Shown here piece after piece: positions 24,817 through 32,768 of a stretch of DNA of 41,183 bases. Below the pieces are notes generated by a model. The model saw only the letters and a program-made list of their open reading frames with translations, was not told where the DNA came from and ran no database searches. Both the position numbers and the translations under genes were made by a program. The first letter of the stretch is position 1. Each line of letters opens with the position of its first letter. This stretch comes from Deltaproteobacteria bacterium (GTDB taxonomy: Bacteria > Myxococcota > Myxococcia > Myxococcales > 40CM-4-68-19). Location of the stretch: assembly GCA_005879805.1 (NCBI GenBank), contig VBKL01000063.1, forward strand, positions 1-41,183, written 5' to 3'.

Positions 24817-26007
24817 TCAGAGTGCGCGCAGGAAGTTGAGGATGTCCTGCTTCTGCGAGGGCGTGAGCAGGTTGTTGAACCGCGAGATCACCGTGTTTGC
24901 CTCGGAGCCCGTGCTCGAGTGCTCCTGGATCGCTTTCATGAGACCACCATTGCCCGGTCCGGCGCGGCCGTCGTGGAGGAAGAAGATCCGCTGGCCGGCG
25001 CCCCAGAGCGGAGCGCTGCGGAACTCGTCGCCTCCGGCGTTCCCCTGCGACACGCCGTCGGCGAGACCCGTCCCCATGTGGTGGACGGCGAAGTCGCTGA
25101 ACGGGTGGTAGGTCACGTTGGTCTGGCCGGTGAGGACCGACTCCTCGCTCACCATCGTGGTCGTGTGGCAGAGGTTGCAGCCGACGGAGTTGAAGAGCGA
25201 CTGGCCGTTCAGCTCGGACGCGGTGTTGATGGTGGTCGCGGGCGGCGCGAGCAGGCGCATGAAGTTCGCGAAGTTCACTGCGTCGGACGACAGCTGCGCC
25301 AAGGTCCCGGTGGTGGAGGTACCGTTGAGGAAGTGGCTGTGATCCTCGGGGGTGGGATTCGCCTCGCAGTTCTCGTCGCCGCCGCGCTCATTCTGGAACA
25401 GCTCGTTGGTGACGCCCTGCTCGACGTTGTAGGCCTCGCCCGCGAAGATGAGCAGCGACTTGTTCTGCGCCTTCCAGCCGAAGCGGGTGATGGACCCGTC
25501 GTTCCCGTTGCGGTTGAAGTGCCCTCCGATGCCGAAATTGGCTCTCTGCGTGGCGGTGCTGGCGAACCTGCTCGTCAGCTGCTCCTCGGAGGCAAGGATG
25601 AACGAGGGCACGGTCTGGTTGCGTCCAGCCAGGCGATCCAGGGTGGCGAAAGCGATCTGCGGATTGGACCTTCGCACCTGACCGAGCGTCGGGTGCGGGC
25701 TGGTCCCGCCGACCGCCGGCTGCGCGTGGCAGGAGGCGCAGCTATTGGCGTTGAAAGTGGGACCGAGTCCGCTGCCATCCTCGCCCGCAATGCCGCCCGA
25801 TACCGAATCGATCTCGGCGAAGACCGCCTTGGCGTCGTTGAAGGCGGAGACCTCGACGGCCGAGAGTCCCGCGAGCGGTCCGCCGGCATTGGCGACGCCG
25901 CCGCGCGGTCCGGGATCGACCTGGGCGTACGCTGGTATGGCGAGAGCGAGAAGGGGAAGCAGTAACGACAGCGAATGCGGCTTCGGCCTCGAGCGCGTCG
26001 TGCGCAT
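24817..26007 (-). CDS. Di-heme oxidoreductase (DHOR/DUF1111-like), internally shortened
   Basis: 396 residues from ATG 26007 with AGGGAGGA upstream. A signal peptide (LSLLLPLLALAIPAYAQ) and two c-type heme motifs are present: CASCH at residues 90-94 and CNLCH at 277-281. Family stretches include FAEIDSVSGGIAGEDGSGLG, GNDGSITRFGWKAQNKSLL, FAGEAYNVEQGVTNELFQNE and APLWGAGQRIFFLHDGR. Homologues are usually about 70-80 residues longer: the part that leads from the TVPSFI-like strand through an RIPTPxFGLGLIE element to ASTATQRANFGIGG is missing here, with the frame intact. The deletion point is near 25590. Members are distant relatives of MauG and cytochrome c peroxidase, periplasmic. It leads the SBP56 operon. 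Confidence 0.85.
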   Translation of the reverse strand: MRTTRSRPKPHSLSLLLPLLALAIPAYAQVDPGPRGGVANAGGPLAGLSAVEVSAFNDAKAVFAEIDSVSGGIAGEDGSGLGPTFNANSCASCHAQPAVGGTSPHPTLGQVRRSNPQIAFATLDRLAGRNQTVPSFILASEEQLTSRFASTATQRANFGIGGHFNRNGNDGSITRFGWKAQNKSLLIFAGEAYNVEQGVTNELFQNERGGDENCEANPTPEDHSHFLNGTSTTGTLAQLSSDAVNFANFMRLLAPPATTINTASELNGQSLFNSVGCNLCHTTTMVSEESVLTGQTNVTYHPFSDFAVHHMGTGLADGVSQGNAGGDEFRSAPLWGAGQRIFFLHDGRAGPGNGGLMKAIQEHSSTGSEANTVISRFNNLLTPSQKQDILNFLRAL

Positions 26008-26047
26008 CGTGTCCTCCCTTTTGCGATCAGCCCCCTGCGGCCCGCCC

Positions 26048-26076
26048 GCGCTACGCTCGCGATAATCGAGTGTCAA
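26048..26076 (-). promoter_or_regulatory. Possible promoter of the di-heme/SBP56 operon
   Basis: On the minus strand a perfect TTGACA (26076-26071) is followed, 17 nt later, by TAGCGC (26053-26048), a weak -10. The 281-bp gap between the divergent di-heme and glycosyltransferase genes is clearly AT-richer than its surroundings and also holds CGATAAT-type repeats around 26060 and 26085, and a TAATAG at 26198-26203 that could serve the plus-strand gene. No coding frame was found in the gap. Confidence 0.4.
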
Positions 26077-26288
26077 TCTCACCCGATAATTATTCGCGAA
26101 TTTCTCTTGCCGTTCGGTAGGCGAACACCGGATACCGGACGGAGGTGCGATGAGGTTTTCCGTCGTAAATCCAGATGATTGCAGATATTGCCAAGCATAA
26201 TAGGTAAGACCTGCAAGTTTGCGGATCGGCACACGAAACCGGGACCGCTTTACCGACCCGAGGTTCTGGCGGAAACTTCCCGCGCCCG

Positions 26289-27293
26289 ATGGCGCTCTCG
26301 CTCGACAAGGACGTCCTGCTCTTCTTCGAGGACGTCGATCGCGACACCTTCGTTCGCGGCGATCGCCGGCTCCATCGCTTCTTGCGCAGGACCTGGTACC
26401 TCGCGCGGTCCGGGCGACCCAAGGTCACCGGATTCGAGATGTGGTTCTTGCTCTTGAAGAAAGCGCTGAAGAAGGTCGGGCGCCGCGTCCACGTGAACGC
26501 CACCTCCCTGGCGCGGCGCAATCCCGGCTTCCCGGTCGGAATGGTGGGCTATCCGCACATCCTCGACGGCTGGTCGCTCCCGAACCCCGCGGTGCTCGGT
26601 CCCGGCCTCATCGACCATCCCAACGTGGCGCCGGACCTCATGAAGGATCCGCGCTTCAAGCTCTACGTGGTGACGAGCGACTGGTACGGGGCGATGTTTG
26701 CGAAGGCGTATGGCGAAGAGCGCCTCGCGCCCTGGCACGCCGGAATCGATCTCGAAGCCTGGCCGGATCTCGCCGGCCATCCCAAGGACGTCGACCTCCT
26801 CGTCTACGACAAGGTGCGGTGGCGTCGCGACGAGCTCGAACCGGGACTCGTCGCGCCCATCCTCGGGCTCGCAACCGCGCGCGGACTGCGCTGCGAAGTG
26901 CTGCGCTATGGTCGCTACGATCTGGCCGGGTACCGATCGCTCCTCGCGCGCTCGCGCGCGATGGTCTTCCTCTGCGAGCACGAGACCCAGGGACTCGCGT
27001 ACCAGGAAGCGATGGCGTCGAACCTTCCCATCCTCGCCTGGGATCCCGGCACCTGGGTCGACCCGCAGGCGAAGAGCCACGACGCGAATCCCATCCCCGC
27101 GTCGTCGGTGCCGTACTTCGGGCCCGATTGCGGGGAGCGGTTCCGCGACGCGAGCGAGTTTCCGGCGGTCTTCGCGCGGTTCTGGGAGAAGCTGTCGCGG
27201 TACAGGCCGCGGGGGTTCGTGCAGCGGGAGTTGTCGCTGGAGGGATCGGCTCGGTTGTATCTGCGGCATCTCGAGCGTGCGGCACGGATGTGA
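26289..27293 (+). CDS. Glycosyltransferase, GT4-like
   Basis: 334 residues from ATG 26289. The C-terminal half carries the GT-B nucleotide-sugar features of family 4: LVYDKVRWRRDELEPGLVAP, RCEVLRYGRYDLAGYRSLLA, then MVFLCEHETQGLAYQEAMAS and LPILAWDPGTWVDP, where the E-x7-E pattern (EHETQGLAYQEAM) holds the catalytic and donor-binding acids. The N-terminal half (FFEDVDRDTFVRGDRRLHRF, GYPHILDGWSLPNPAVLGPG) is the acceptor domain and is less conserved. No membrane anchor. It probably builds a surface polysaccharide or glycolipid; the acceptor is unknown. The stop overlaps the GTG of the downstream MFS gene, so the two are translationally coupled. The ribosome binding site is weak. Confidence 0.85.
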   Translation: MALSLDKDVLLFFEDVDRDTFVRGDRRLHRFLRRTWYLARSGRPKVTGFEMWFLLLKKALKKVGRRVHVNATSLARRNPGFPVGMVGYPHILDGWSLPNPAVLGPGLIDHPNVAPDLMKDPRFKLYVVTSDWYGAMFAKAYGEERLAPWHAGIDLEAWPDLAGHPKDVDLLVYDKVRWRRDELEPGLVAPILGLATARGLRCEVLRYGRYDLAGYRSLLARSRAMVFLCEHETQGLAYQEAMASNLPILAWDPGTWVDPQAKSHDANPIPASSVPYFGPDCGERFRDASEFPAVFARFWEKLSRYRPRGFVQRELSLEGSARLYLRHLERAARM

Positions 27294-28720
27294 GCGTCAG
27301 CGCCGCGAACGACCTCTGCTACAACCCGCCGGTGGCCGAGGCCCTCCAGACTCCTCCCCGCCCGCCAGCGGGCGCCTTCGCCGTTCTCCGCCGCCCGGCC
27401 TTCCGCTACCTCTGGGCCGCCTCCCTCCTCTCCAACGTCGGCAACTGGATGGAGGCCGTCTCGCAGTCGTGGCTCGTGCAGCAGCAGACCGCCTCGCCGT
27501 TCCTGGTCGAGCTGCTCGCTGCCGCCGAATTCATCCCGGTCGCGATCCTCGCCCTGCCCGCCGGCGCGCTGGCCGATCGCTACGACCGCCGCAAGCTGCT
27601 CCTCGCCGGCCAGACGATGATGATGGTCTTCGCGGCGGTCCTGGCGGTGCTCACGCACCTCGGTCGCGCCACGCCCGGCAACATCAGCCTGCTCGCCTTC
27701 CTCGAGGGCGCGGCCTGGGCCTCGGTGATGCCGGCCTGGCAGGCCCTGGTTCCCGCGCTGGTGCCGAGGGAGGAGCTTCCTTCCGCCATCGCGCTCAACT
27801 CGGCGCAGTTCAACGGAGCGCGGCTGCTCGGGCCGATGATCGCGGGCGGCCTGCTCTCGGCAGCCGGCGCCGCCCTCGTCTTCGACGTGAACGTCGCCAG
27901 CTTTTTCGGGATCCTCTTCGTCCTCTCCCTGGTCCACTTTCCGGGAAGGCCGTCTCGCGCCGTGCCTTCCCGGCCCGGAGTCCTGCAGCGCCAGACGGCC
28001 ATTCGCGAAGCGCTCTCCTTCGCCTGGCACGAACCGGGCCCGCGCCGGCTCTTGCTCAGCCTTTTCATGTTCGCGCTGCTCGCGGCGCCGGTGCAGGGCT
28101 TGTTGCCGGTCTATGCCGATCAGCTGCTGCACGTCGGAGCGCACGGGTACGGGGCGCTCCTTTCCTGCCTCGGCGCCGGAGCGATCACCGGCGCGCTCAC
28201 TCTCGCGCGCCTTCCCGCCGACTACCCGCGCCACCATCTCATCCCGCTCTCCATGCTCGCGTTCGCCTGCTGCGCGCTCGTCTACGGCGGCTCCACCCAT
28301 TTCCTCCTCTCCGGGCTCGCGCTCGCTGTCGGCGGCGTGTTCTGGGTCTGGTCGCTCGCCTCCGCCAGCACGGCGATGCAGCTTCTCGTCCCCGATCGCC
28401 TGCGCGGCCGCGCCATGAGCATCCTCGCCCTCGCGAATACCGGAGCGCTGCCGCTCGGACACCTTCTCGGCGGGACCCTCGCTCATCTCTTCGGAGCTCG
28501 GCAGGCGACGCTCTTCACTTCGGCGTCGCTGGCCGCGTTCGCGCTCTGGTCGGCCATTGCGCGCGAGCCCGGCATCGACGCATTGCCGCCCGTGATGGCG
28601 GCGAGACCGCGCCGAGGATTCGCGGAGGCCCTCTGGGAAGCCCTCACCGCGTCCTCGCACCGCGCACAGGAGATCGAGCCCGGCCTGCCTCCCGGCGCCG
28701 CCGAGCCGCTCGACGAGTGA
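27290..28720 (+). CDS. MFS transporter (EntS/DHA3-like exporter)
   Basis: 476 residues if the GTG at 27290, overlapping the glycosyltransferase stop, is used; a GTG at 27332 is an alternative 14 codons later. Twelve membrane helices can be drawn. The order is typical of the enterobactin-exporter-like MFS group: AFRYLWAASLLSNVGNWMEA, SWLVQQQTASPFLVELLAAA, then the cytoplasmic motif GALADRYDRRKLLL, AWQALVPALVPREELPSAIA, NGARLLGPMIAGGLL and LVPDRLRGRAMSILALANTG. Exporters of this type move siderophores, macrolides or lipids. The coupling to a glycosyltransferase hints at export of a glycosylated product. The C-terminus is a 60-residue charged tail. GNAT starts three bases after the stop. Confidence 0.9.
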   Translation: MSVSAANDLCYNPPVAEALQTPPRPPAGAFAVLRRPAFRYLWAASLLSNVGNWMEAVSQSWLVQQQTASPFLVELLAAAEFIPVAILALPAGALADRYDRRKLLLAGQTMMMVFAAVLAVLTHLGRATPGNISLLAFLEGAAWASVMPAWQALVPALVPREELPSAIALNSAQFNGARLLGPMIAGGLLSAAGAALVFDVNVASFFGILFVLSLVHFPGRPSRAVPSRPGVLQRQTAIREALSFAWHEPGPRRLLLSLFMFALLAAPVQGLLPVYADQLLHVGAHGYGALLSCLGAGAITGALTLARLPADYPRHHLIPLSMLAFACCALVYGGSTHFLLSGLALAVGGVFWVWSLASASTAMQLLVPDRLRGRAMSILALANTGALPLGHLLGGTLAHLFGARQATLFTSASLAAFALWSAIAREPGIDALPPVMAARPRRGFAEALWEALTASSHRAQEIEPGLPPGAAEPLDE

Positions 28721-28723
28721 TCC

Positions 28724-29287
28724 ATGCCCGCACTGTCCCAACCGACCCTGCAAGGAAGCCATGTCCGTCTCGTGCCGCTGTCCATGGGCCATCTCGACGA
28801 TCTGGTGCGGGTCGCGGCGGGACCGCGCGAAAGCTATCGCCTGACCATCGTCCCTGAGGGCGCCGAGGCGATGCGCAAGTACGTCGAGACCGCGCTGGCC
28901 TTGCGCGACAACGGAGCCGCGGTCCCCTTCGCCACCACCCGGCTCGCCGACGGACGCATCGTCGGATCCACCCGTTTCGCAAACCTGGAGTATTGGGCCT
29001 GGCCGTCCGGACCGCGCGCACCCCCGGAGCCTCCCGACGCGGTCGAGATCGGCTGGACCTGGCTCGCCGCCGACGCGCAGAGGAGCGCCATCAACACCGA
29101 GGCGAAGCTCCTCATGCTCGGCCACGCCTTCGAACAGTGGCGAGTCCGCCGCGTGAACCTCCGCACCGATTCCCGGAACCTCCGCTCGCGCAGTGCCATC
29201 GAACGCCTCGGCGCGAAACTCGACGGGATCCTCCGCGCGCACATGCCGGCGTCGGACGGGGGAGTACGCGACACGGCGACGTATCGC
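28724..29287 (+). CDS. GNAT acetyltransferase (RimJ/RimL-like), 3' end lost
   Basis: The start is ATG 28724, three bases after the MFS stop. 188 codons match a RimJ/RimL-type GNAT: LQGSHVRLVPLSMGHLDDLV at the N-terminus, FATTRLADGRIVGSTRFANL, VEIGWTWLAADAQRSAINTE, LLMLGHAFEQWRVRRVNLRT and NLRSRSAIERLGAKLDGILR, ending VRDTATYR. Homologues continue for 15-25 residues after RDTxxY. Here the sequence changes, at 29285-29287, into the antisense of the Nudix gene, so the coordinates given are those of the recognisable domain and there is no stop codon at that point. The frame stays open and runs in phase into the HAD gene, ending at 30310. The substrate is unknown; these enzymes acetylate protein N-termini or small amines with acetyl-CoA. 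Confidence 0.8.
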
Positions 29288-29632
29288 GATGATCACCTGG
29301 TTCAGCTCGGGGAACGGGTACGCGCCGATGAGCGAGATCACCTCGCCGCGCAGCCCCAGCTCCTCGCGCACCTCGCGGAGGACACCCTCCTCGGGCGACT
29401 CTTCCTTCTCGAGGAAGCCGGTCACCAGGCCGTACCACTTCTCCGGCCACTCCTTGTTGCGAACGAGCAGCACCGTCCCGCCGTGCTCGATGAGCGCGGC
29501 CACGACCGGGGTGGGATTGTCGTAGAAGACGTACTCGCAGCCATCCGCTTCGCAGCAGAGACGAACCCGCCCTTCGACCTTCTTCGGCCGGAGCGGAGCG
29601 GCGCAGGACGGGCAGAACTTCATCTCTCGCAT
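29285..29632 (-). CDS. Nudix hydrolase with NudC-like zinc ribbon, 3' end lost
   Basis: From ATG 29632 (or ATG 29623) 116 codons are recognisable: a zinc ribbon FCPSCAAPL with C-x2-C and a second Cys pair around RLCCEADGCEY, then VVAALIEHGGTVLLVRNKEW and a perfect Nudix box G-x5-E-x7-REVREE-x-GL in GFLEKEESPEEGVLREVREE. It then reads AYPFPELNQVIIA, after which homologues have another 40-50 residues. Here the sequence turns into the complement of the GNAT gene at 29285-29287 and the frame simply stays open. The zinc ribbon and box are typical of NudC/NADH pyrophosphatase-like proteins. Convergent with GNAT, both genes stop matching their families at the same base, which is best explained by one deletion removing both 3' ends. 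Confidence 0.8.
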
Positions 29633-29683
29633 CGCAGAAGCCGATCCGTTGCCAAATGGCACTCGCAATGTCAAATCAGCGTC

Positions 29684-30310
29684 GTGCGGCCGCGGCTGTT
29701 CACCTTCGACGTTTTCGGAACGATTGTCGACTGGCGCGCAGGCCTCCGGGAAGCGCTCGGATCGCAGCCTCTTTCCGACGCCGATTTCGATCGCTTGATC
29801 GACGTCCAGGGAGAGCTCGAGCGAGGTCCGTTCCGCCGCTATGCCGAGCTCGTCGCCGAGAGCCTCGCTCGGGTCCTCTCCGTACCCCGCGCGGAGGCCG
29901 ACCGCATCGGCGCGGGCGCCGGTAACTGGCCGTTCTTCCCCGACTCCGCGGCGGCATTGCGCAAGCTCGCCCGCATCGCGCCGTGCGCCGCCACCACCAA
30001 CAGCGACCGCGCTCACGGCGAAGACGTCCAGCGCGCGCTCGGCCATCGGCTCGACGGCTGGATCTGCGCCGAGGACGTTCGCGCCTACAAACCCGACCGC
30101 CGCATCTGGGAGGTGGCCGCGGAGCGCATGCGGGTGCCGTTCGGACGCGAGTGGTGGCACGTGTCCGCCTATGCCGATTACGACCTGCGCACGGCGGCGG
30201 AGCTCGGCCTCACCCGCGTTTTCGTGGAGCGCCCGCACTCCCGGCCCGGCGCGGCCGAACACTCCGTTCCGGATCTGGCCGCGCTGGCCGATCTCGCGGA
30301 GAAGTCCTGA
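29684..30310 (+). CDS. HAD superfamily hydrolase, type II haloacid dehalogenase-like
   Basis: 208 residues from a GTG at 29684 (no good ribosome binding site). All four HAD motifs are present: motif I FDVFGTIVDWR with nucleophile Asp9, motif II TTNSDR, the motif III Lys in YKPDRRIWE and motif IV SAYADYDLRTAAELG. The cap follows motif I (LSDADFDRLIDVQGELERGP). This is the subfamily of L-2-haloacid dehalogenases and similar phosphatases; real substrate unknown. The frame is continuous with the upstream GNAT frame through the antisense of the Nudix gene, so a 528-residue read-through product is formally possible, but the start at motif I makes a separate protein more likely. The 3' end overlaps the convergent amidohydrolase by 101 bp. 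Confidence 0.88.
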   Translation: MRPRLFTFDVFGTIVDWRAGLREALGSQPLSDADFDRLIDVQGELERGPFRRYAELVAESLARVLSVPRAEADRIGAGAGNWPFFPDSAAALRKLARIAPCAATTNSDRAHGEDVQRALGHRLDGWICAEDVRAYKPDRRIWEVAAERMRVPFGREWWHVSAYADYDLRTAAELGLTRVFVERPHSRPGAAEHSVPDLAALADLAEKS

Positions 30311-31640
30311 TTACACGATCGAGCACCTTGGCGACTTCCGCCGCCGCCCTCCCCGCCAGATCCGCCGCGTCGAGCGACACGAGCTTGCGGTCGCGAACCA
30401 GCCACCGTCCGTCGACGATGGTATCGGTCACGTCGGTCTTGCACGCCGAGTAGACGAGCGTCGAGTGCGGGTCGGGTCCCGACGGCGCGAGATGCGGGGC
30501 GGAGAGATCTACTACGGTCAGGTCCGCTTTCTTTCCCACCTCCAGCGACCCGATCTCGCTCTCGAGACCCAGCGCCCGGGCGCCGCGGATGGTGGCCATC
30601 GCCAGCACCTCGCTCGCCGGCATCGCTCGGGCTCCCCCGCGCGGGAGGTGCAACGTGCCCGCGAGCCTCATCTCGTGGAAGGCGTCCAGCGTGTTGTTGC
30701 AGGCGGCGCTATCGGAACCGAGGGCGACGTTCACGCCTGATCGCAAGAGGCGGGGCACATCGGCGATCCCGCTCGCGAGTTTCAGATTCGCTCCCGGGCA
30801 ATGCACGGCGGTGGCGCCGCTCTCCGCGAGGATCCGCACTTCCCCGGCATCGAGGTGCACACAGTGCGCGATCGCGGTGGCGGGCCCGCACAGCCCGACG
30901 CGGCGTAGGAAAGCGACGTTTCCCATCCCGGTGCGCTGGCGGACCCTGGCTACCTCGTCGCGGTTCTCGCTCGCGTGCGTGTGCACCATCCACCCGCGCC
31001 GCTCCCCTAGCTCGGCCACCCGCCGGAGAAGCTCTTCCGTGCAGGAGAGCGCGAAGCGCGGGCACAGCGCCCAGCGGATCCTTCCCTCGTCCTTGCCGTG
31101 CCACCTCGCTCCGAGCCGCTCGGCGCCGGCGAGCGCCTGGGACGTCGACTCGCGCAGGCCCTCGGGGCAATCGGGCGCATCCATCAGGCACTTCCCGCCC
31201 GTGTATCGGAGGCCGCTGTCGAGCACCGCGCGCAGGAGCGCGTCGGTGTGGTGCACCGTGCCCATGTCGAGGATGCAGGTCGTGCCGGAAAGGAGCAGCT
31301 CCGCGATGCCCAGCCGGGCGGAGAAGCGGAGCGAGCGCGCGTCGTGCGCCGCCTCGAGGGGCCAGATGCGGCGCGAAAGCCAATCGAGCAGCTCGAGCCC
31401 GTCCGCCTGGTTGCGAAAGAGGGTCTGGCACAGATGCGTATGGCTCTGGACGAGCCCGGGAATGACCAGCTTTCTGGCGCAATCGAGGACGGCGGCCTTG
31501 GGCGGAGCGCGGAGCCGCGGCCCGATCCGCGCGATCCTTCCCTCCTCGACGAGGAGATCGGCGCGGACGACGCTCCGGGCCGGGTCCATGGTCACGAGGG
31601 TGCCGCCGCGGAGGAGCATCGTGCGCCGGAGAGGCAACAT
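30210..31640 (-). CDS. Amidohydrolase family deaminase (TrzA/MtaD-like)
   Basis: 476 residues from ATG 31640; ATG 31619 (MLLRGGTLVTMDP) is equally plausible. Metal ligands of the TIM-barrel amidohydrolases are visible: HTH in GLVQSHTHLCQTLF, a His in WMVHTHASENRDE, a His in IAHCVHLDAGEV and an Asp in ALGSDSAACNNTLDAFHE. Also typical are LVIPGLVQ and the C-terminal LGLESEIGSLEVGKKADLTV. The group includes S-adenosylhomocysteine, guanine and triazine deaminases or chlorohydrolases; substrate unknown. The family homology ends around VAKVLDRV near 30315; the last ~35 residues are Arg/Pro-rich and lie opposite the HAD gene, so the true stop was probably lost by a frame change (an out-of-frame TAA lies at that point). 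Confidence 0.88.
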   Translation of the reverse strand: MLPLRRTMLLRGGTLVTMDPARSVVRADLLVEEGRIARIGPRLRAPPKAAVLDCARKLVIPGLVQSHTHLCQTLFRNQADGLELLDWLSRRIWPLEAAHDARSLRFSARLGIAELLLSGTTCILDMGTVHHTDALLRAVLDSGLRYTGGKCLMDAPDCPEGLRESTSQALAGAERLGARWHGKDEGRIRWALCPRFALSCTEELLRRVAELGERRGWMVHTHASENRDEVARVRQRTGMGNVAFLRRVGLCGPATAIAHCVHLDAGEVRILAESGATAVHCPGANLKLASGIADVPRLLRSGVNVALGSDSAACNNTLDAFHEMRLAGTLHLPRGGARAMPASEVLAMATIRGARALGLESEIGSLEVGKKADLTVVDLSAPHLAPSGPDPHSTLVYSACKTDVTDTIVDGRWLVRDRKLVSLDAADLAGRAAAEVAKVLDRVIRTSPRDRPARPDPERSVRPRRAGSAGAPRKRG

Positions 31641-31706
31641 GCGCCGCGAACCTAGCAGGTGGCCTCGCGGCTGGCGCCGGGTCCGCCGACGACTTACAAG
31701 GAACCC

Positions 31707-32402
31707 GTGATCCCCCTGCGCGACACCATCCCGTCACGGACCGCGCCCATCGTGACGGTCGCGCTCATCGTCATCAACCTCCTCGTCTTCCTGCACGAGA
31801 CCGCGCTCGGACCGTACCTGCCGCAATTCGTCTACGCGTACGGCCTCGTGCCGGCGCGCTTCGTCTACTGGCGCGGCAATCCGCTCGACCCCGCCCGCTT
31901 CGTGCCGCTCCTCACCAGCATGTTCTGGCACGGCGGCTGGCTGCACCTCATTGGCAACATGCTCTACCTGTGGATCTTCGGCGACAACGTCGAGGACAAG
32001 CTCGGGCATTTCCGCTTCGTGATCTTCTACATCCTCTGCGGCCTCGGAGCGGCGCTCTGCCAGGTGGCGCTCTCTCCCGAGTCCACCATCCCCACCGTGG
32101 GCGCGTCCGGCGCCATCGCCGGAGTCCTCGGCGCGTATCTCGTCTCCTTCCCGCGCGCCCGCGTCGTCACCTTCATCCCCATCTTCATCTTTCCCTGGAT
32201 CGTGCAGATTCCGGCGGTCCTCTACCTGCTCTTCTGGTTCGGCATGCAGTTGCTCTCCGGGGTCGCCTCGCTGAACGTTCCGGAGGGGACGGGCGGGGTC
32301 GCCTGGTGGGCGCACGTGGGAGGGTTCCTCGCCGGAATCGTCGGCGTGTTCGTCCTCGCGCCTTCCCCGCGCAGGAGCGTCGCTCGGGAACTTCCCCTGT
32401 GA
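31707..32402 (+). CDS. Rhomboid-family intramembrane serine protease
   Basis: 231 residues from GTG 31707, preceded by AAGGAA 3-5 nt upstream. Six membrane helices. The catalytic Ser is in GASGAIAG (Ser134) and the His in WWAHVGGFLAG (His203); the HLIGNMLYLWIFGDNVED loop with its conserved His-x4-Asn is also present. This is the common soluble-loop type of bacterial rhomboid (GlpG-like fold), which cleaves membrane-spanning substrates. It is not a rhombosortase, and myxobacterial MYXO-CTERM processing is attributed to a different protease family, so linkage to the lyase tail in this window should not be assumed. Starts upstream of 31707 would lack a ribosome binding site. Confidence 0.92.
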   Translation: MIPLRDTIPSRTAPIVTVALIVINLLVFLHETALGPYLPQFVYAYGLVPARFVYWRGNPLDPARFVPLLTSMFWHGGWLHLIGNMLYLWIFGDNVEDKLGHFRFVIFYILCGLGAALCQVALSPESTIPTVGASGAIAGVLGAYLVSFPRARVVTFIPIFIFPWIVQIPAVLYLLFWFGMQLLSGVASLNVPEGTGGVAWWAHVGGFLAGIVGVFVLAPSPRRSVARELPL

Positions 32403-32461
32403 AATCTACGTCTCCAGGTGACCGAAACCGCGCCTCGCGCGTCCGGAAGGACAGGCGAACC

Positions 32462-32719
32462 ATGCGACTCGCGTTCCTGCTCCTGCTCGCTGCCGCAAGC
32501 TGCGCCGACGCCAGCGTCCGCAAGAGCGGCGTCTCGGCGGAGTGCCGCAACACCTCGGACTGCCCCCAAGGTCTCATCTGCTCGCGCGGCATCTGCGAAG
32601 ACGTGAACCCCTCGCTCCAGTGCCGCGACGACAACGAATGCCCGACGGGACAAGACTGCGTGAACGGCTATTGCGAGGCGCCGCGCGGCACCCGCCCCCC
32701 ACCCCAGAGCCGGCGCTGA
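32462..32719 (+). CDS. Small Cys-rich lipoprotein
   Basis: 85 residues. The signal MRLAFLLLLAAASC ends in a lipobox Cys, so it is lipid-anchored. The remainder holds two Cys-rich modules with alternating C-x5-C spacing: CRNTSDCPQGLICSRGIC and CRDDNECPTGQDCVNGYC, close to the modules at the N-terminus of the FG-GAP lipoprotein (Dickkopf/EGF-like pattern). The C-terminus is Pro/Arg-rich. Such small surface lipoproteins are frequent in myxobacteria; function unknown. It is 59 bp after the rhomboid gene and may share its transcript. Confidence 0.8.
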   Translation: MRLAFLLLLAAASCADASVRKSGVSAECRNTSDCPQGLICSRGICEDVNPSLQCRDDNECPTGQDCVNGYCEAPRGTRPPPQSRR

Positions 32720-32768
32720 GAAATCGTGACTTGACGGCCGCCACCGCGAGCCCTTACACGGGGCGCCC

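Noticed and set aside
26915..30262. Long minus-strand open frame across MFS, GNAT and HAD genes
   Set aside because: Only the part at 29285-29632 encodes a recognisable protein (Nudix). The rest is antisense to conserved genes.
31707..32402. Rhomboid as a sorting protease for the MYXO-CTERM protein
   Set aside because: The protein is a standard GASG rhomboid; it lacks rhombosortase features and lies 22 kb from the lyase gene.
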